Shown: positions 1 to 9,309 of the stretch, in pieces
Layout: each line of letters starts with the position of its first letter
Position numbering within the stretch: the stretch's first letter is position 1
NCBI GenBank assembly: GCA_903860935.1
Contig: CAIOSQ010000274.1
Span: 1-49,087, forward strand
DNA: 49,087 bases
Source of the DNA: an uncultured Rhodospirillales bacterium
GTDB lineage: Bacteria; Pseudomonadota; Alphaproteobacteria; CACIAM-22H2
Direction: 5' to 3'
The notes under the pieces: generated by a model
Seen by the model: the letters and a program-made list of their open reading frames with translations, nothing else
Told to the model about the DNA's origin: nothing
Databases searched by the model: none
Position numbers and translations under genes: made by a program

Positions 1-468
1 AACGATTCGAACGCGATCATGCTGCGCCTCATCGCGGCGCGCGTCGCCCCGGAGGCGGCCAAGGCGCTGGGCGAGAAGATGCGCGCGATGCATTTCGCCG
101 TCGGCGAGAGCCGCGACGAGACGCGGCGCCTCGCGGGCGAGATCCGCGTGGTGGCGCGCCAGCTGGTCGAGGCCTTCGGTCGTCACGAATTCGGTCGCGC
201 CGACATGCAGGCGCTGCTCGCTGGCGTGATCGCCGACGGCGAGGCGCAGGAATTCATCGATTTCGCCTCCGCCGAGCAGGCGACGATGGCGATCTCGTCG
301 ATCGTCAACGCCATGAAGGCGGCTGGCCATGTGAGCGACGACGTCTTCGCCGCCATGAATGCCGCGCTGCAGAAGCTGAACGCAGCGGTCGAGAAGGACG
401 AGGCCTATCGCGCCCCGGCCTATCGTCTCGCCCTGAAGGATTTCGAGAAGACCGCCCCCAAGCCATGA
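1..468 (+). CDS. C-terminal part of a multiheme cytochrome c family protein (5' end outside window)
   Basis: Frame open from base 1 (NDSNAIMLRLIAARVAPEAAKALGEKMR...). Closely similar to the C-terminal domain of the cytochrome at 1397-2707 (DANAIMLRIAAARAAPELARSLGEKMR...). The heme-binding part is not in the window. Confidence 0.75.
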   Translation, partial: NDSNAIMLRLIAARVAPEAAKALGEKMRAMHFAVGESRDETRRLAGEIRVVARQLVEAFGRHEFGRADMQALLAGVIADGEAQEFIDFASAEQATMAISSIVNAMKAAGHVSDDVFAAMNAALQKLNAAVEKDEAYRAPAYRLALKDFEKTAPKP

Positions 469-481
469 GCACGGGCTCGTT

Positions 482-1378
482 ATGAGCATGAGCATGGGCT
501 CTGGCGCGGTGTCCGGTGGCGTGTCGCTGGTGGTCTGCGATCCGCACGTTCATATCTGGGATCTCACGACGAGGCTCTACCCGGCCCGCGAACGCCGCCG
601 CGATGCAGGCGAACCCGGGATCGGCGACTATCACATCGCCGATCTGCGCGCCGATTGCGGTCCGGTGGTGGTCGCGTCTGCCGTCCATGTCGAGGCGTTC
701 CCGACCGATGGCCTCGCCGAGGCGAGGCATGTGACGGCGCTCGCCGAGGCGGCCGGACATGGCCTCCCGCAGGGCATCGTCGCGAATGCGGATCTTGCAT
801 CTGCCGATGCCGACGCCGCGCTGGCGGCGCTGTCGGCGCTGCCTCGGGTTCGCGGTATTCGTCAGGCGCTGAACCGCGCCGACGAGACGCGCGACCTGCT
901 ATGCGATCCGCGGTGGCGAGACGGGTTCACGCTTCTGGCCCGACACGGGCTGTCCTTCGATCTGCAGATCGCGCCGGAGCGGATGCGCGAGGCCGCGGCG
1001 CTGCTTACCCGGCATCCGGAGATCCCCGTCGCGCTCAACCATGCCGGCTGGCCCAAGGCGCGGGGCCTTGCCGCGTGGCGGGTCTGGCGCGAGGGACTGC
1101 GCGCGCTGGCGGCGCTGCCGCATGTCCATGTGAAGATCAGCGGCTTCGGCATGTTCGAGCGCGACTGGACGCTGGAGAGCATCCGTCCCTATGTGTTCGA
1201 GGCGATCGATGCGTTCGGGACCGACCGGGCGATGTTCGCGTCCAATTTCCCGGTCGACCGGCTGGCCCGGGACTATCCGTCGCTCTGGCGGGCCTTCGCC
1301 GCGCTCGTCGAGGATCTCGACGAGGCGTCGCGGGGCCGGCTTCTGCGCGCGAATGCCGAGGCGTTCTACCGCCTGTGA
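482..1378 (+). CDS. Amidohydrolase family protein (metal-dependent TIM-barrel hydrolase, amidohydrolase_2 / lactonase-like)
   Basis: N-terminal VCDPHVHIWD metal-binding HxH motif; ALNHAGWP and FASNFPVDR motifs typical of amidohydrolase_2 proteins. Confidence 0.8.
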   Translation: MSMSMGSGAVSGGVSLVVCDPHVHIWDLTTRLYPARERRRDAGEPGIGDYHIADLRADCGPVVVASAVHVEAFPTDGLAEARHVTALAEAAGHGLPQGIVANADLASADADAALAALSALPRVRGIRQALNRADETRDLLCDPRWRDGFTLLARHGLSFDLQIAPERMREAAALLTRHPEIPVALNHAGWPKARGLAAWRVWREGLRALAALPHVHVKISGFGMFERDWTLESIRPYVFEAIDAFGTDRAMFASNFPVDRLARDYPSLWRAFAALVEDLDEASRGRLLRANAEAFYRL

Positions 1379-1396
1379 CCGCGTGCGGCCGTCGGC

Positions 1397-2707
1397 TCAG
1401 CGCGGGATGGTCTGCTCGAAATCGCGCAGCGCGGCGCGGTAGGTGCCCGGCCGGAACGCCTCGTCCTTCGCGACGGCCGCGAACATGCGCTGCAGCGCGT
1501 CGTTCATCCGCTTGTAGCCGTCCTCGGGAACATGGCCACCCGCGCGCATCGCGCTGAGGATCGAGCCGATCGCCATCGTGGCCTGCTCGGCGACCGCATA
1601 ATCGAAGAAATCGCCGCCATTGCCGCTCGCCGCGATCCCCGCGAGGAGCGCGCGCATGTCCTCGGCCCCGAAATCGCGCTTGCCGAAGACGCCGACCAGC
1701 TGGCGCGACAGGGTCCGGATCTCGCCGGCGAGGCGCCGGGTTTCCTCGCGGTTTTGGGTCACCGCGCGATGCAGGCCGCGCATCTTCTCGCCCAGGCTGC
1801 GTGCGAGTTCGGGCGCGGCGCGCGCGGCGGCGATCCGTAGCATGATCGCGTTGGCGTCGTTGAGCTTGATCATCCCCGGACCGAGGCCGGTCGACGGCCG
1901 CGGGTTCCATTTGAGGTCGCTCATCGGGTGGTGGCAGGCGTGGCAGTCGAAGAAGACGAGTTCAGGGAACAGGCCGCTCGTCCCGACTTCGGGATCGAGC
2001 ATCAGGTCCATCGTCTTCGCGAGGGCCATCGCCTGGCCGATCGCCCAGACCTGGACGCTGTTCTGTCTGCCCTTGCGCTCGACATAGTCCTTGTCGATGG
2101 CGAAATGCGCCGGCTGCGTGGCGGTGAAGGTGTCCAACTCGAAGCCGATGCGGGGATGTCCCGCGCCCATCAGCCGGTGCGAGACGAATTTGCGGTCGTT
2201 GCCGTAATGGCAGGAGAGGCAGAGTTCGGCGCGCGCGACCGGATCGTCGGTCGGATACATGCCGGCCTTGACGTTGTCGGCATGGCTGGCGCCGGAGATG
2301 TGGATGCCGAGCCAGGTGCTGCCGCCGCCATGACAGGCCTCGCAGCCGACGCCGTCGGTGAGCTGGAACTGGCGACCGCGCTGGGCCGCGGCGACATTGT
2401 CGGCGTGGCAGTCGAGGCACACCTTCGCGGTATGCGCATCGGGTAGTCCCAGATTGCGGGCGATGCGTTTCGACAGATCGTTGAGCAGGACCTTGTAGGC
2501 CTTCGCGTGCGGGTCCTGGCGCAGCCAGGTCGTGTATTCGTTCTGCAGCACGTTCGAGGTCTTGAACGGCTCCTGCGCGCCGTGGCAGGTGCTGCCGGCG
2601 CAGGAGGTCACGCCAAGATGCGTCGCCTTCGCATAATGCGGAAGTTCGACGGCGTTCGCGAGAGCCGGCAGGAGTACCGCCAGAACCAGGACCATCCAGC
2701 CGCGCAT
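1397..2707 (-). CDS. Multiheme cytochrome c (cytochrome c554-like), four CXXCH plus one CX4CH motif
   Basis: Signal peptide MRGWMVLVLAVLLPALANA; motifs CAGSTCH (CX4CH), CLDCH, CEACH, CLSCH, CHACH; C-terminal helical domain paralogous to the 1-468 product. Confidence 0.85.
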   Translation of the reverse strand: MRGWMVLVLAVLLPALANAVELPHYAKATHLGVTSCAGSTCHGAQEPFKTSNVLQNEYTTWLRQDPHAKAYKVLLNDLSKRIARNLGLPDAHTAKVCLDCHADNVAAAQRGRQFQLTDGVGCEACHGGGSTWLGIHISGASHADNVKAGMYPTDDPVARAELCLSCHYGNDRKFVSHRLMGAGHPRIGFELDTFTATQPAHFAIDKDYVERKGRQNSVQVWAIGQAMALAKTMDLMLDPEVGTSGLFPELVFFDCHACHHPMSDLKWNPRPSTGLGPGMIKLNDANAIMLRIAAARAAPELARSLGEKMRGLHRAVTQNREETRRLAGEIRTLSRQLVGVFGKRDFGAEDMRALLAGIAASGNGGDFFDYAVAEQATMAIGSILSAMRAGGHVPEDGYKRMNDALQRMFAAVAKDEAFRPGTYRAALRDFEQTIPR

Positions 2708-2799
2708 TGCCCCTCCCGACCGCTCCGCCTTCGAACCCTCGAATGGCCTCGAATTTCATCCTACTGGTCAAGTCCGACGGTCGCAATGTAGCTTGGCGG

Positions 2800-3540
2800 A
2801 TGACTGGTCTTCGCCGCCGGGGAGCCGCCGACATCGACACGGGTTCCATTCCGATCGCCGGGTCCCTCGCGGCTGCCGCGACGATCGCGGGGACAGCGCT
2901 CGGCGCGCTTGCGACGACATGGATGACCGACATGGTGCTGCGGCGTGTCGCCTGGGCCGACGATCTGCCGCCCCTCGCGTGGCGCATCGAGCGGTCCTTC
3001 TTCGCCGCGCGTGTCTGCGGTGCGGCCCTGATCGGCCTGGTCTGCGCATCATCGCTCCCGCCGCTCGAGGCGGCCGCGACGAGCGTCTTCGGCTGGGCGA
3101 TGCTGGCCCTCGCCTGGATCGATCTGCGCAAGGGCGTGTTGCCTGACGTGGCGACCGGGGTGACCGCCGTCGCCGGGCTTGGCTGGGCGCTGGCATCCGG
3201 CGATTTCGTCGCCGCGGTCGCGATGGCTCTCGCGGGCGGATTGCTCGGGTTTGGAATCCTGGCGGCGGTCGCGGCGCTCTATCGGTGCGCGCGCGGTGTC
3301 GACGGCCTTGGTGGCGGCGATGCGCGTCTTCTCGGTGCGATTGGGATCTGGGTCGGGTGGCAGGGCATCGCGCCGGTGCTGCTTGGCGCGGCGTTGCTCG
3401 GTCTCGCCCTGGCCGGCGCGCTGCGACTCGCGGGGCGTGGTCCGGGGGGCGGCGATGCGGTGCCGTTCGGCCCGTTCCTTTGCATCTGCGCCTGGCTGGT
3501 TCTGATCTGGCGGATGGCGTCGGGCGAGGGGGTGGGATGA
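2800..3540 (+). CDS. gspO: Prepilin peptidase (A24 family), GspO-like, without the N-terminal zinc/methylase CXXC domain
   Basis: AWIDLRKGVLPD and GLGGGDARLLGAIG (GxGDxK-like) aspartate motifs, VPFGPFL, multiple hydrophobic helices; immediately upstream of gspE with overlapping stop/start. ATG at 2800 chosen. Confidence 0.82.
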   Translation: MTGLRRRGAADIDTGSIPIAGSLAAAATIAGTALGALATTWMTDMVLRRVAWADDLPPLAWRIERSFFAARVCGAALIGLVCASSLPPLEAAATSVFGWAMLALAWIDLRKGVLPDVATGVTAVAGLGWALASGDFVAAVAMALAGGLLGFGILAAVAALYRCARGVDGLGGGDARLLGAIGIWVGWQGIAPVLLGAALLGLALAGALRLAGRGPGGGDAVPFGPFLCICAWLVLIWRMASGEGVG

Positions 3541-5252
3541 GCATCTCCGACCGAGATCCGCCATCGGGTGCGGCGACGGCAGAGGATCTGCTCGAATTCC
3601 TGGTCGCGCGCGGCGTCGTCGCGGAGGGCGCGCCCACGCGGGTCCGCGCGCTGCGCTCCAGCCGCGAGGAGAGCGACGCGGCGATGCTCGTCGCGCTGGG
3701 GCTCGCGGACGAGCGTGCCCTCGCCGCGGCCCTCGCCGAGTTCCTGCGGCTTCCGCTTGTCGGCGCGGAGGATTTTCCGTCCCGTCCCGTGCAGGTCGCC
3801 CGGATCGCACCCGAGTTCCTGCGCCGGGCGCGCATTCTGCCGCTCGCCGAGAGCGCCGATGCGCTCGACCTGGCGATGGCGGATCCGACGGATGCCTATG
3901 CGCTGCGGGCCGTGCGGCTGGCGACCGGGCGTCCGGTGCGTGCATGCGTTGCCGTCCCCAGCGAGATCATGGCGGCGCTCGATCGCCTCGAGAGGCCGGG
4001 CGGTGCCGCGACCGCGGCGACGGCCGAGGCTGCACCCGCGCGCGCCGACGATCTCCGCCGGCTCGGCGACCTCGCGAGCGACGAACCGGTCATCCGGTTC
4101 GTCAATACGCTGGTCGCGCGCGCCGTCGCCGCCCGCGCCTCGGACATCCATGTCGAGGCGGCCGAGGCCCAGGTGACCCTGCGTCTGCGGATCGACGGGC
4201 TGCTGCGGCCGATCGAGCCGCCGCCTGCGGCGCTGGCCCCGAACATCGTGAACCGCATCAAGATCCTGTCGGGCCTCGACGTGGCGCAGCGACGGCTGCC
4301 ACAGGATGGCCGCTTTCGCGTCACGGCGGAGGGACGCGAGATCGACATCCGGATCTCCACCGTTCCCACACTGCATGGCGAAAGCGTCGTGCTGCGCCTG
4401 CTCGACCGGCAGCGCGCGCCGCTCGACCTCGCCGAACTCGGCTTCGGGCAAGGCTTGCGCGACGGGCTCGAGGGGTTGCTTGGCCTCGCCAGTGGAATGG
4501 TCCTGGTGACCGGCCCGACCGGCAGCGGCAAGACCTCGACGCTCTACGCCTTGCTGCAGCGGCTCAACGCGCCGGAGCGCAAGATCCTGACGGTCGAGGA
4601 CCCGGTCGAATACCAGCTGCCCGGCGTGAACCAGATCGCCGTCAACGCCGCGATCGGGCTCGATTTCGCCCATGTCCTGCGCTCGCTTCTGCGCCAGGAT
4701 CCGGACGTGCTGCTGGTGGGCGAGATCCGCGACGCGGAGACCGCGCGCGTGGCGGCCCAGGCCAGCCTCACCGGCCATCTGATGCTGTCGACGGTGCATA
4801 CCAACGATGCTGTCGGCACGATCGCGCGGCTGCTCGATATCGGGCTCGAGGGGCTGCTCGTCACCTCGGTGCTGCGCGCGGTTCTGGCGCAGCGTCTGGT
4901 GCGCCGGCTCTGCACCGCCTGTCGCGCGCCTGTCTTCGTCGGCCGCGCCGCGCTGGCGCGCGCGGGCATGGCGGCGCTGCTGCCGCCAGATGCGGATGGC
5001 GCGACGCTGCATCGCGCCGTCGGCTGTCCCGCCTGTGGCGGCACGGGCTATCGCGGCCGCGTCGCGATCGGCGAATTGCTGACGATGTCGGACGAACTCG
5101 GCCAGGAGATCCTGCGTGGCGCGGATCTCGCCGCGCTGCGGCGCTGCGCGCAAAATGCCGGCATGGTCGAGATGCGTCTGGACGGGATGCGCAAGGCCCT
5201 CGACGGTGCGACGACCCTCGAGGAAATCCTGCGCGTCACCGGAGGCGCGTGA
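3537..5252 (+). CDS. gspE: Type II secretion ATPase GspE
   Basis: Walker A GPTGSGKTSTLYALL, LLVGEIRDAETA Walker B region, CTAC...CPAC zinc-binding cysteines, N-terminal MshEN-like domain. Starts ATG 3537, overlapping the gspO stop. Confidence 0.95.
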   Translation: MSISDRDPPSGAATAEDLLEFLVARGVVAEGAPTRVRALRSSREESDAAMLVALGLADERALAAALAEFLRLPLVGAEDFPSRPVQVARIAPEFLRRARILPLAESADALDLAMADPTDAYALRAVRLATGRPVRACVAVPSEIMAALDRLERPGGAATAATAEAAPARADDLRRLGDLASDEPVIRFVNTLVARAVAARASDIHVEAAEAQVTLRLRIDGLLRPIEPPPAALAPNIVNRIKILSGLDVAQRRLPQDGRFRVTAEGREIDIRISTVPTLHGESVVLRLLDRQRAPLDLAELGFGQGLRDGLEGLLGLASGMVLVTGPTGSGKTSTLYALLQRLNAPERKILTVEDPVEYQLPGVNQIAVNAAIGLDFAHVLRSLLRQDPDVLLVGEIRDAETARVAAQASLTGHLMLSTVHTNDAVGTIARLLDIGLEGLLVTSVLRAVLAQRLVRRLCTACRAPVFVGRAALARAGMAALLPPDADGATLHRAVGCPACGGTGYRGRVAIGELLTMSDELGQEILRGADLAALRRCAQNAGMVEMRLDGMRKALDGATTLEEILRVTGGA

Positions 5253-6463
5253 TGGGCGGTTTTCGTTATCGCGCAGTCGATCCCTCGGGTGCCGCGATCA
5301 CCGGCGAGATCGAGGCCGCGGACGAGGCGGCGGCCATCGCGGCGCTGCAGGCGCGCGGGGTGTTCCCGACCGACATCGTGCCCGCCGCGGCGGACCCCAT
5401 GCCCGCGACCGCGGCGGCGCGGGCAGGAACCGCCCTGCGCGCGCGGGATCTGGCGCTGTTCACTCGCCAGCTCGCCAGCCTGACCGGTGCCGGCATCCGG
5501 CTCGAGCGTGCGCTGAGCCTTCTTGCCGCCGGCCGCGGTCCCGCGCGGGCGCGGCGGGTCGCCGGTGAACTCCATCGTCAGTTGCTCGGCGGCAGCCAGT
5601 TCTCCGCGGCCTGCGCCAGCCACCGCGCCTTTCCGCCCCATTTCGCCCTGGTGGTGGCGGCCGGCGAGGCGCGAGCGGACACCGCCGGTGCTCTCGATTA
5701 CCTCGCCGCCCTGCAGGAGCGCTGGCGCCAGACGGCCCAGGCGCTGGTCGCCGCGCTGGCCTATCCGGCGGCGGTTCTGGTCGTGGGCGTGGCCACGCTC
5801 GCCTTCCTCCTGGTGTTTTTCGTCCAGCGCTTCGAGCCGTTGCTGCGCGATCTCGGCCGCGCCTTGCCGCTGCAGACCCGGATCCTCCTTGGCGCGTCGG
5901 ACGCCGCGGCATGGGCCGCGCCGGTGTTCGTGCTCGCGCTCGCGGCGATGGTCGCGCTTGCCGCCGCGAGCCGTCGCGACCCGCGGCTCGCCCTGGCGCG
6001 CGACCGGTTCCTGTTGCGGTTGCCGCTGGTCGGCTCCCTGCTGCGCCAGATCCTGGCGGAGCGGATCATGGTCATGCTCGGACATCTGCTCGCGGCCCGC
6101 GTCGAGTTCCGGCTCGCCCTCGCGGCCACGGCGGCCGCGATCGGCAACCGCGTCGCCGCGGCGGCGCTCGAGGATGCGCGCGCCGCCCTCGAACGCGGCG
6201 AGGGGCCGGGCGCGGCGCTCGCCAACGGCGGCATCCTGCCGGAATTCGCGCTCGAGTTGATCCGGATCGGCGAGGAGACGGGCGACCTGCCGGGGATGCT
6301 GCGGCGCGGCGCCGATCTCGCGCGCCGCGAGGCCGAGGCCACGACCGCCCTGGTGCTGGGCCTCGTCACACCGGTCAGCATCCTTGCCCTGGGCCTCGCG
6401 ATCGGCGCCATCATCTGGGGGGTTTTCGGATCCGTGCTGGAGGTCTACGACATCGCGTCATGA
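5252..6463 (+). CDS. gspF: Type II secretion inner-membrane protein GspF
   Basis: FRYRAVDPSGAAITGEIEA N-terminus, FTRQLASLTGAGIRLERAL, LELIRIGEETGDLPGML; three TM segments; ATG 5252 overlaps the gspE stop. Confidence 0.94.
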   Translation: MGGFRYRAVDPSGAAITGEIEAADEAAAIAALQARGVFPTDIVPAAADPMPATAAARAGTALRARDLALFTRQLASLTGAGIRLERALSLLAAGRGPARARRVAGELHRQLLGGSQFSAACASHRAFPPHFALVVAAGEARADTAGALDYLAALQERWRQTAQALVAALAYPAAVLVVGVATLAFLLVFFVQRFEPLLRDLGRALPLQTRILLGASDAAAWAAPVFVLALAAMVALAAASRRDPRLALARDRFLLRLPLVGSLLRQILAERIMVMLGHLLAARVEFRLALAATAAAIGNRVAAAALEDARAALERGEGPGAALANGGILPEFALELIRIGEETGDLPGMLRRGADLARREAEATTALVLGLVTPVSILALGLAIGAIIWGVFGSVLEVYDIAS

Positions 6464-6918
6464 ACCGCCCGTCCGCATCCTTTCCGCCGCGCCGCGCCGC
6501 GGGCGCGTCCCAGGCCGGATTCACCCTGGTCGAACTGCTGGTTGTGCTCGCGATCATGGCGATGCTGGCCGGCCTCGTGGCGCCGCGCGTGATGGAGTAT
6601 TTCGGGCGCGCGAAGGTCGATACCGCGAAGCTGCAGGTCGAGAACATCGCGGCGGCGATGGAACTGCACCGCCTCGATGTCGGTCGCTATCCGTCGGCGC
6701 AGGAGGGCCTCCAGGCGCTCGTCGCCCCGAGCGGCGCGGCGCGTTGGCAGGGACCCTATCTCAAGGGCGGCGCGGTGCCGCTGGATCCCTGGGGGCGGCC
6801 CTATCGCTACCGGATCCCGGGCACCGAGGGGCGTGCCTTCGACGTCTACTCGGCCGGTCCGTCGGCGGAGGGCGGGGAGGGCGCCCCGGCGCGAGGCGCC
6901 ATCGTCAACCGTCCGTGA
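6460..6918 (+). CDS. gspG: Major pseudopilin GspG
   Basis: GFTLVELLVVLAIMAMLAGLVAP prepilin motif; LDVGRYPSAQEGLQALV...DPWGRPYRYRIPG signature; ATGA overlap with gspF. Confidence 0.95.
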   Translation: MNRPSASFPPRRAAGASQAGFTLVELLVVLAIMAMLAGLVAPRVMEYFGRAKVDTAKLQVENIAAAMELHRLDVGRYPSAQEGLQALVAPSGAARWQGPYLKGGAVPLDPWGRPYRYRIPGTEGRAFDVYSAGPSAEGGEGAPARGAIVNRP

Positions 6919-7343
6919 GTGGCGGCGCGCGCGCGCGACGGCGCGGGTTCTCCCTGATCGAGATGCTCGTCGTGCTCGCCCTGCTCGGCGTCGCGGCCAT
7001 GCTGGCGCTGCCGCGTTTCGGATCTTCGGCGACCGCCGGCGATCTCGCCGCGATCACGCGCCAGGTCCACGACGCCTTGCGCGAGGCCCGCAGCGTCGCC
7101 CTCGCCCAGGGGCGCGACGTCGCCGTCGCCATCGATCCCGGTGGTCGTGCGCTGTGGATCGACGGGAAGCGGCGGGTGCTCGGTGGCCGCGCCGCCGCCG
7201 ACATCCTGGCCTCCGCCGGATCGCCGATCATGTTCCATGCCGTCGGCGGTTCGTCCGGCGGGCGCATCCTGCTGCGCGCCGCGGACAGGCGCAGGGAGAT
7301 CCTGGTTGAACCGGTCACCGGCCGCATCCGCGACGCGGGTTGA
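6915..7343 (+). CDS. gspH: Minor pseudopilin GspH
   Basis: GFSLIEMLVVLALLGVAAMLALP prepilin motif; order in gsp operon; GTG start overlapping the gspG stop. Confidence 0.85.
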   Translation: MSGGARARRRGFSLIEMLVVLALLGVAAMLALPRFGSSATAGDLAAITRQVHDALREARSVALAQGRDVAVAIDPGGRALWIDGKRRVLGGRAAADILASAGSPIMFHAVGGSSGGRILLRAADRRREILVEPVTGRIRDAG

Positions 7344-7740
7344 CCCCCGCCGGGGGCGGTGCCGCGCCGGGTTCTCGCTGATCGAGATCCTGGTCGCGCT
7401 CGCGATCGCGGGCGCCGTGCTCGGCACGGTCGCCGGTACGCTGCGGCGCGGTGGCGAGGCCGCGCTGCGCGCCGGACGGATCGAGGAGGCGCTGCTCGTC
7501 GCCCAGGGGCGGCTCGCCGCCGCGGGAACCGAGGAGCCGCTGTCTCCCGGGCGGAGCCAGGGGCTCGCCGCGGAGCGCTATCCCTGGGAGATGACGATCG
7601 AATCCGTCGATCTGCCGCTGCCCGTCGCCGGGCCTGCCGCGAAGGTTTTCCGCATCGCGATCGTGGTCACATGGCGCGAGGGCCGCGCCGAGCGTCGTCT
7701 GGACCTTGCCACCCATCGCCTCGCCTTGGGGGCACGATGA
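7306..7740 (+). CDS. gspI: Minor pseudopilin GspI (start uncertain; TTG 7306 proposed)
   Basis: AGFSLIEILVALAIAGAVLGTVAG prepilin motif; AEERYPWEM-like region; ORF ends overlapping gspJ. No ATG near the expected start. Confidence 0.8.
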   Translation: MNRSPAASATRVDPRRGRCRAGFSLIEILVALAIAGAVLGTVAGTLRRGGEAALRAGRIEEALLVAQGRLAAAGTEEPLSPGRSQGLAAERYPWEMTIESVDLPLPVAGPAAKVFRIAIVVTWREGRAERRLDLATHRLALGAR

Positions 7741-8348
7741 CCGGGACGCGGCGCCGGTGTCGCGCGGTAGCGCGCGGCTTCACCCTGGTCGAACTCCTCG
7801 TGGCCATGGCGCTCGCCGGGCTCGTCCTGCTCGCGCTGTTCGGCGGGATGGCGATCGCCGTACGCGGTGTCGCGCAGCTCGCGTCCGGAAGCGAACGGGT
7901 CGACGAGCGGCGCCAGCTCGCGCTCTGGCTGCGGCGCGAGATCGAGGTCGCGCTGCCGCCGGATCGCGGTGGTCTGGCGCGGCTGCCCTTCGTGGGCGAG
8001 GCCGCGGCGCTGCGTTTCCTGACCATCGACGCCGCAGGCGCGACGGAGGTCTCGCTCGCGCTGGAGGCCGCGCTCGACGGCACGTCCGGTCGGCTGGTGC
8101 TGGTGCGGCGCCCTCTTGATGGTGGCCTGCCGGCGCGCGTCGTGCTGGCGCGGGACTTGGCGTCCTTGCGGTTCTCCTACTGGGGACGGCACGCCGAGGC
8201 GGAGGGTGCGCGCTGGGCCGACAGCTGGAGCGATCCGCGCGAGGTCCCGGTGCTGGTGCGGGTCGCGATCACGCGGTCCGGCGCTGAGGAGGCGCTGCCG
8301 ATCGTCGTGCGCCTGCGCGCCGCCGATTCCCGGGCGTCGGCGCCATGA
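7737..8348 (+). CDS. gspJ: Minor pseudopilin GspJ
   Basis: GFTLVELLVAMALAGLVLLALF prepilin motif; ERVDERRQLALWLRREIE; ATGA overlap with gspI. Confidence 0.88.
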   Translation: MTGTRRRCRAVARGFTLVELLVAMALAGLVLLALFGGMAIAVRGVAQLASGSERVDERRQLALWLRREIEVALPPDRGGLARLPFVGEAAALRFLTIDAAGATEVSLALEAALDGTSGRLVLVRRPLDGGLPARVVLARDLASLRFSYWGRHAEAEGARWADSWSDPREVPVLVRVAITRSGAEEALPIVVRLRAADSRASAP

Positions 8349-9244
8349 CCGGATCCGCGCATCCCCGGGCGGACCGCCAGCGCGGCGCCGTGCTGATCGT
8401 CGTGCTGTGGTGTGCGGGCCTCGTGGCGGCGTTGCTGCTCGCGGCCCTGGGTACGGGCCGGACCGACGCGCTGGTCGCGCGCAACGCGGTGGACCAGGCG
8501 CGCGCGCAACTCGCCGCCGAGGGCGCGGCGCAGCTGGCCCTCGCGCGGCTGCTGATCCGGCGCGCGGAGGGCCGCCCGAGCGCCAGCGGCGATCCGGAGC
8601 CCTGGTCCGATGGCGACATCGCGGGCCGCGTCGCGGTGATCGACGAGAACGGCCGCATCGACATCAACGAGGCGTCGTTCGAGATGCTCGCCGGCCTCGT
8701 CCAGGCCGTGGGGCGCGGCGAGGCGGAGGCCTCCGCCCTGGCCTGCGCGATCCTCGGGTTTCGGGGCGCGATCGATTCGCGCTGCGCCGCGGTTTCGTCC
8801 ATCCAGGCCGGGCAGGTCTTCGCCGCGACGGCGCAGTTGGCGGCGCTGCCCGGCGCGGATCCGGCGCTGGTCGCCGCCCTCGTGCCGCATGTCACGGTGC
8901 ATTCGGGCGCGTTCGGGATCGATCCCGCCGCCGCGACGCGCGAGGCGCTGCTGGCCGTGCCGGGGCACAGCCCCGGGATCGTCGCGCAATTCCTCCTGCG
9001 CCGGGCCGCGCGCGCGCCGCTCGGCGAGGGCGGCTCGGTCTACGATGTGCTGCCGCCCTCGCGCTATCTGACGGCAAGCCCCGGCGTGGTCTTCGTCATC
9101 CATGCCGAGGCGGTCGTGCCCGGCGGCGCGGTCTATCGCGTCGAACACGTGGTTCGCCTCGGTGGGGGCGACGACCGGCCGTACCGGACCCTCGCCTGGC
9201 GCGCGCAGCCGCCGCCGCGGTTCGCGTCTCAGGCCGCCCGCTGA
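8345..9244 (+). CDS. gspK: Type II secretion minor pseudopilin GspK
   Basis: RGAVLIVVLWCAGLVAALLLAAL N-terminus; DENGRIDINEAS typical GspK motif; ATGA overlap with gspJ. Confidence 0.9.
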   Translation: MTGSAHPRADRQRGAVLIVVLWCAGLVAALLLAALGTGRTDALVARNAVDQARAQLAAEGAAQLALARLLIRRAEGRPSASGDPEPWSDGDIAGRVAVIDENGRIDINEASFEMLAGLVQAVGRGEAEASALACAILGFRGAIDSRCAAVSSIQAGQVFAATAQLAALPGADPALVAALVPHVTVHSGAFGIDPAAATREALLAVPGHSPGIVAQFLLRRAARAPLGEGGSVYDVLPPSRYLTASPGVVFVIHAEAVVPGGAVYRVEHVVRLGGGDDRPYRTLAWRAQPPPRFASQAAR

Positions 9245-9309
9245 TGCGTGCGGCGCGGCACCTCTGATAGGATCGCATCCGTGAGGCGTCAGGCGGTGCG
9301 GCTTCGGCC

